Shown: one piece after another, positions 61,237-64,000 of the stretch
Layout of the letters: each line of letters opens with the position of its first letter
Position numbering within the stretch: position 1 is the first letter of the stretch
Assembly (NCBI GenBank): GCA_902809935.1
Contig: LR778134.1
Location: 2,271,858-2,335,857 of the forward strand
Direction: 5' to 3'
DNA: 64,000 bases
Source of the DNA: Ruminococcaceae bacterium BL-4
GTDB taxonomy: Bacteria; Bacillota; Clostridia; Oscillospirales; Acutalibacteraceae
The notes under the pieces: model-generated
What the model saw: the letters and a program-made list of their open reading frames with translations, nothing else
The model's database searches: none
What the model was told of the DNA's origin: nothing
Position numbers and translations under genes: made by a program

Positions 61237-61318
61237 CGAGATTCCTCCCTAATTGAGATAAGATTCATTTAAAAGATTCCCAATTATTTACATATCATAC
61301 AAATTTCCATTGCTTTTA

Positions 61319-61388
61319 TAAAAAAAGCGGCTTCCCCTACTCAAAACGCTCCGATAAAACAGATTTGCTTCAAATAAAAGGAAACCGC
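61319..61388 (-). terminator. Weak terminator after pta
   Basis: GCGGTTTCC and GGAAGCCGC (one G-U pair) enclose a long 46-base loop and are followed by TTTTTTT. The loop is long for a terminator, so this is only probable. Confidence 0.5.
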
Positions 61389-61412
61389 AAAATAAATATA
61401 ATTTTTACAGAA

Positions 61413-62414
61413 TCAAGCCATACCAGCTGTTACAATTGCCATTTTGTATACTTCTTCAGCATTGCAGCCACGTGACAGGTCATTGATTGGTGCATTCAAT
61501 CCCTGCAGGATCGGCCCAATTGCCTCAAAGCCACCAAGGCGCTGAGCAATTTTATAACCGATGTTGCCAGCATTGATATCCGGGAAAATAAAGGTATTGG
61601 CCTGACCAGCAACCTTTGAACCTGGAGCCTTCAAAGAACCGACCTCTTTAGAGAATGCAGCGTCAAACTGGAATTCGCCATCTACATCGAAGTCTGGTTT
61701 TGCAGCCAAAATCTTCTCGGTAGCAGAACGCATCTTATCAACGCTTTCTCCCTTTCCAGAACCCTTTGTGCTGTAAGAAAGTACCGCAACCTTTGGATCC
61801 ATATCAAAGAAACGAGCAGTCTTTGCAGATTCCAGAGCGATCTCAACCAAATCATCATCAGAAGGATCAATATTAATAGCACAGTCTGCCATTACATACA
61901 TTTCTTCGCTGCCATCGGCCTTTGGACGATTCAGAACGAAGCAGCTGCTCACGATCTTATTGCCGGGCTTTGTTTTAATAAGCTGTAGTGCCGGGCGAAC
62001 TGTATCTGCAGTAGAGTAAGTAGCACCGCCCAAAAGTGCATCGGCATAGCCCATTTTTACATACATGGTGCCAAAATAGTTTGATTTAGAAAGAGCTGCT
62101 CTGCATGCAGCCTCATCCATCTTTCCTTTACGCAGTTCGACCATTTTTGCAACGAACTCATCAAATTTAGGGAATGTTTTAATATCAACAATCTCAATTC
62201 CACTAATGTCAATTCCGTTTTTCTTCGCTGCAGCCTGTACCTTTTCGGGATCACCAATCATAATCGGCGTTAAATATCCTTCTTTTTTCAGGCGGGATGC
62301 CGCTTCCTGAATACGATGATCTTCCCCTTCAGTAAATACAATCCGACGAGGATTTTCTTTCAGGTTTTTGATCAATTTAGTCAGCATACCGCTGCCCTTT
62401 GACTCTGTCATCAT
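61413..62414 (-). CDS. pta: Phosphate acetyltransferase
   Basis: 333 residues, the short PTA form without the N-terminal P-loop domain. RRIVFTEGEDHRIQEAA, GGATYSTADTVRPALQ, MSYSTKGSGKG-like (VLSYSTKGSGKGE) and QANTFIFPDINAGNIGYK are family blocks. Interconverts acetyl-CoA and acetyl phosphate; ackA is not here. GGAGG lies 9 bases before two consecutive ATG codons (62414, 62411). Confidence 0.95.
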   Translation of the reverse strand: MMTESKGSGMLTKLIKNLKENPRRIVFTEGEDHRIQEAASRLKKEGYLTPIMIGDPEKVQAAAKKNGIDISGIEIVDIKTFPKFDEFVAKMVELRKGKMDEAACRAALSKSNYFGTMYVKMGYADALLGGATYSTADTVRPALQLIKTKPGNKIVSSCFVLNRPKADGSEEMYVMADCAINIDPSDDDLVEIALESAKTARFFDMDPKVAVLSYSTKGSGKGESVDKMRSATEKILAAKPDFDVDGEFQFDAAFSKEVGSLKAPGSKVAGQANTFIFPDINAGNIGYKIAQRLGGFEAIGPILQGLNAPINDLSRGCNAEEVYKMAIVTAGMA

Positions 62415-62611
62415 TACTTGATTCCTCCGTTTGTGAATTTATCGTCAACTTGGACAATTCTTGCAAGATGATTATAGCGTTTTTTCCTATAAAAGTAAAG
62501 TGCCTGTCTGGAAAAGAATCGATCTTTTCTAAGAATCGATTTTATTTGTTCTTTTTGTTTTTGTTTTCTTTTGAGCTTTTGCACAATTTTTTAATATTTT
62601 TTTTCAATCTC

Positions 62612-62639
62612 TTGACAAGCGAATCCCTTTTATGATAAA
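62612..62639 (+). promoter_or_regulatory. Promoter of the tRNA-Ser genes
   Basis: TTGACA (62612-62617), 16-base spacer and GATAAA (62634-62639), 18 bases before the first tRNA. Confidence 0.65.
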
Positions 62640-62657
62640 ATAAATCTCGTCTTGTAA

Positions 62658-62746
62658 GGAGAGGTGTCCGAGTGGTTTATGGAGCTGGTCTTGAAAACCA
62701 GTGATCCCGCGAGGGACCAAGAGTTCGAATCTCTTCCTCTCCGCCA
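62658..62746 (+). tRNA. tRNA-Ser (anticodon UGA)
   Basis: Acceptor arms GGAGAGG and CCTCTCC, long variable arm (ATCCCGCGAGGGA) as expected for tRNA-Ser, T-arm AGAGTTCGAATCTCT, anticodon loop CTTGAAA with anticodon TGA. Encodes discriminator G and CCA. Confidence 0.97.
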
Positions 62747-62794
62747 TTGCAAATTCGATTGAAAAATTTGATATAAATGATTTTAATTCACCTT

Positions 62795-62884
62795 GGAGAA
62801 ATACCCAAGTGGTGAAGGGGCTCCCCTGCTAAGGGAGTAGGTCGGGTAACCGGCGCGTGGGTTCAAATCCCACTTTCTCCGCCA
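62795..62884 (+). tRNA. tRNA-Ser (anticodon GCU)
   Basis: Acceptor arms GGAGAAA and TTTCTCC, long variable arm (TAGGTCGGGTAACCGGCG), T-arm GTGGGTTCAAATCCCAC, anticodon loop CTGCTAA with anticodon GCT; CCA encoded. Confidence 0.97.
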
Positions 62885-62923
62885 AAGCCGCATGAACACT
62901 GAGTTTGTGCGGCTTTTCTTTTT
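62884..62923 (+). terminator. Terminator after the tRNA-Ser pair
   Basis: AAAGCCGCA and TGCGGCTTT pair around a 15-base loop, followed by TCTTTTTTG. Confidence 0.85.
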
Positions 62924-62968
62924 TGTAAAAAATGCGCTATAATTACGTCTGGTTAATAAAAATTGCTT

Positions 62969-62992
62969 CCTATTCCCACTCCTATTCCCACT
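62969..62992. repeat. Exact tandem 12-mer (CCTATTCCCACT, 2 copies)
   Basis: Two abutting copies of CCTATTCCCACT, 85 bases past the second tRNA gene. Function unknown; possible remnant of an integration site next to tRNA genes. Confidence 0.6.
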
Positions 62993-63085
62993 CGGTTTTT
63001 ATGTTATTTTAAGAAAATCACTGGACTAAGAAGAAATAATTAATATAAAAATTAGTTTATCCTTTTGTGAATGATTTTCACATAG

Positions 63086-63135
63086 AAAGGATCACCACCA
63101 ATTATCCAACACAGGATAATTGGTGGTGATCCTTT
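63086..63135. repeat. Perfect 22-bp inverted repeat
   Basis: AAAGGATCACCACCAATTATCC (63086-63107, given as two parts: AAAGGATCACC + ACCAATTATCC), 6-base loop AACACA, and its exact complement at 63114-63135, followed by TTTAG. No gene ends here. Could be a terminator, an insertion-element end or a protein site. Confidence 0.75.
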
Positions 63136-63473
63136 TTAGTTGGAATATTTTATTATAAACATTATACGAAGTTAACATTTTTGCTTCGCTACTGAGCTTA
63201 AATAGATTTTTATTCAATTGTTATGTGAAATTGACACTTACTAGCTCCAGACAATACGGTTCCAAGAATTTTTACCTGTATATTTTTATTCAGCATTAGA
63301 TTATGACGAATATAAAGAATACTCTGGCATGAGCATTCACAGTGAGCTCAATGTATGAACGAATCCGGAATTAACCAAATAACAACTACCCTTTCAAGCT
63401 GCAATACACTCCATCTAAAATTAGTATTTCTCACTTTTTAGAAAAGGGGTAAACCACAAAACTGGAACAGAAG

Positions 63474-64000
63474 ATTTCAATCCACGCACCCCGTGAGAGG
63501 TGCGACTTATCGCCGCAAAACATTGATCTTGGAGGAAAACATTTCAATCCACGCACCCCGTGAGAGGTGCGACTTATATCAAGATTTGATTGATTCCGGC
63601 ACATATGAATTTCAATCCACGCACCCCGTGAGAGGTGCGACTTATCGCCGCAAAACATTGATCTTGGAGGAAAACATTTCAATCCACGCACCCCGTGAGA
63701 GGTGCGACTTGTTGTCATCGTTAATGTTATAGCCGGTAACGTATTTCAATCCACGCACCCCGTGAGAGGTGCGACAAACATCCGGATATTCTTGTCTTGC
63801 TATCCCATTATTTCAATCCACGCACCCCGTGAGAGGTGCGACACTTTGATTGCGCACTGTATTATCATAGTTGCATATTTCAATCCACGCACCCCGTGAG
63901 AGGTGCGACGAGATATTAGTGCCGCTTATCGCGTTTTCACAAATTTCAATCCACGCACCCCGTGAGAGGTGCGACTTTGATTTAGAAGATTCTTTGCTAG
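63474..64000 (-). CRISPR. CRISPR array, type I-C-like repeat, 8 repeats in window
   Basis: 33-base repeats (plus strand starting ATTTCAATCCACGC, ending GGTGCGAC) at 63474, 63541, 63609, 63676, 63743, 63810, 63877 and 63943, all identical, with spacers of 33-35 bases and a partial eighth spacer at the edge. The reverse complement ends in GTGGATTGAAAT, the I-C-type repeat form, so transcription should run right to left and the leader lie beyond 64000. Spacers 1 (63507-63540) and 3 (63642-63675) are the same 34 bases. No cas genes in the window; the array runs off its right end. Confidence 0.97.

Larger units (their letters stand above)
62924..63473. other. About 550 non-coding bases between the tRNA genes and the CRISPR array
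   Basis: AT-rich and without a supportable gene. Contains the 12-mer tandem repeat and the 22-bp inverted repeat described separately; nothing else is recognised. No cas gene lies on this side. Confidence 0.6.

Noticed and set aside
63431..63899. ORFs on both strands across the CRISPR array (repeats of ISIHAPRERCDL)
   Set aside because: They are simply the repeats read as protein.

Overview
The window looks like chromosomal DNA of a spore-forming, low-GC Firmicute of the class Clostridia; Ruminococcaceae/Oscillospiraceae-type is my guess from gene content, not a search. Supporting signs are the sporulation genes (spoVB, spoIIID, a spoIIQ-like M23 protein, tepA, spoIIIE/ftsK), Rex, protein-arginine kinase McsA/McsB, a DXP/MEP isoprenoid pair, c-di-AMP synthesis, ECF-type vitamin transport, strong AGGAGG ribosome sites and frequent GTG/TTG starts. 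Most genes lie on the minus strand. Nearly all of the window is core housekeeping DNA; only the right end (after the tRNA genes) looks accessory.

Layout. 0.05-7.6 kb: AlaX-type editing protein, zinc-ribbon membrane protein, the rqcP-hup-mazG-spoVB cluster, an EFR1 ferredoxin and a small zinc-ribbon protein. 6.7-14.0 kb: tightly packed recJ-relA-MBL hydrolase-hemZ-uridine-kinase-like operon. 14.2-16.5 kb: cdaA-cdaR (c-di-AMP). 16.5-20.4 kb: a cysteine desulfurase with a DUF3343 Se/S-carrier-like partner, ispD-ispF, and an iron alcohol dehydrogenase. 20.4-23.8 kb: galK-galT-galE (Leloir pathway). 23.9-29.8 kb: MATE exporter, YihY, spoIIID, a Usp-like protein, the spoIIQ-like gene, a probable small RNA, lexA and mtnN. 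29.9-37.3 kb: a cobalamin-riboswitch operon encoding two DUF4430 (intrinsic-factor-like) surface proteins and a complete ECF transporter. 37.3-43.9 kb: DUF3006, YgiQ radical SAM, ftsK/spoIIIE, uppP, tepA. 43.9-44.8 kb: long non-coding stretch with a consensus promoter. 44.8-48.0 kb: rex, lemA, DUF2207. 48.1-54.4 kb: pyrG, cyclophilin lipoprotein, S1-domain protein, mcsA-mcsB, Cys/Gly-rich small protein. 54.4-59.9 kb: TSCPD protein, PHP phosphoesterase, two ABC export clusters, one under its own GntR regulator. 60-62.4 kb: eno and pta. 62.6-64 kb: two tRNA-Ser genes, then a type I-C-like CRISPR array that runs off the window.

The two observations I consider most worth testing are (i) the B12 capture/uptake operon (29.9-37.3 kb), in which a riboswitch, two DUF4430 proteins and an ECF transporter together suggest a Gram-positive analogue of intrinsic-factor-assisted B12 uptake, and (ii) a ~115-nt unannotated small RNA on the minus strand between spoIIQ and lexA, whose two hairpins flank two C-rich anti-Shine-Dalgarno segments. 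The CRISPR array carries the same spacer twice.
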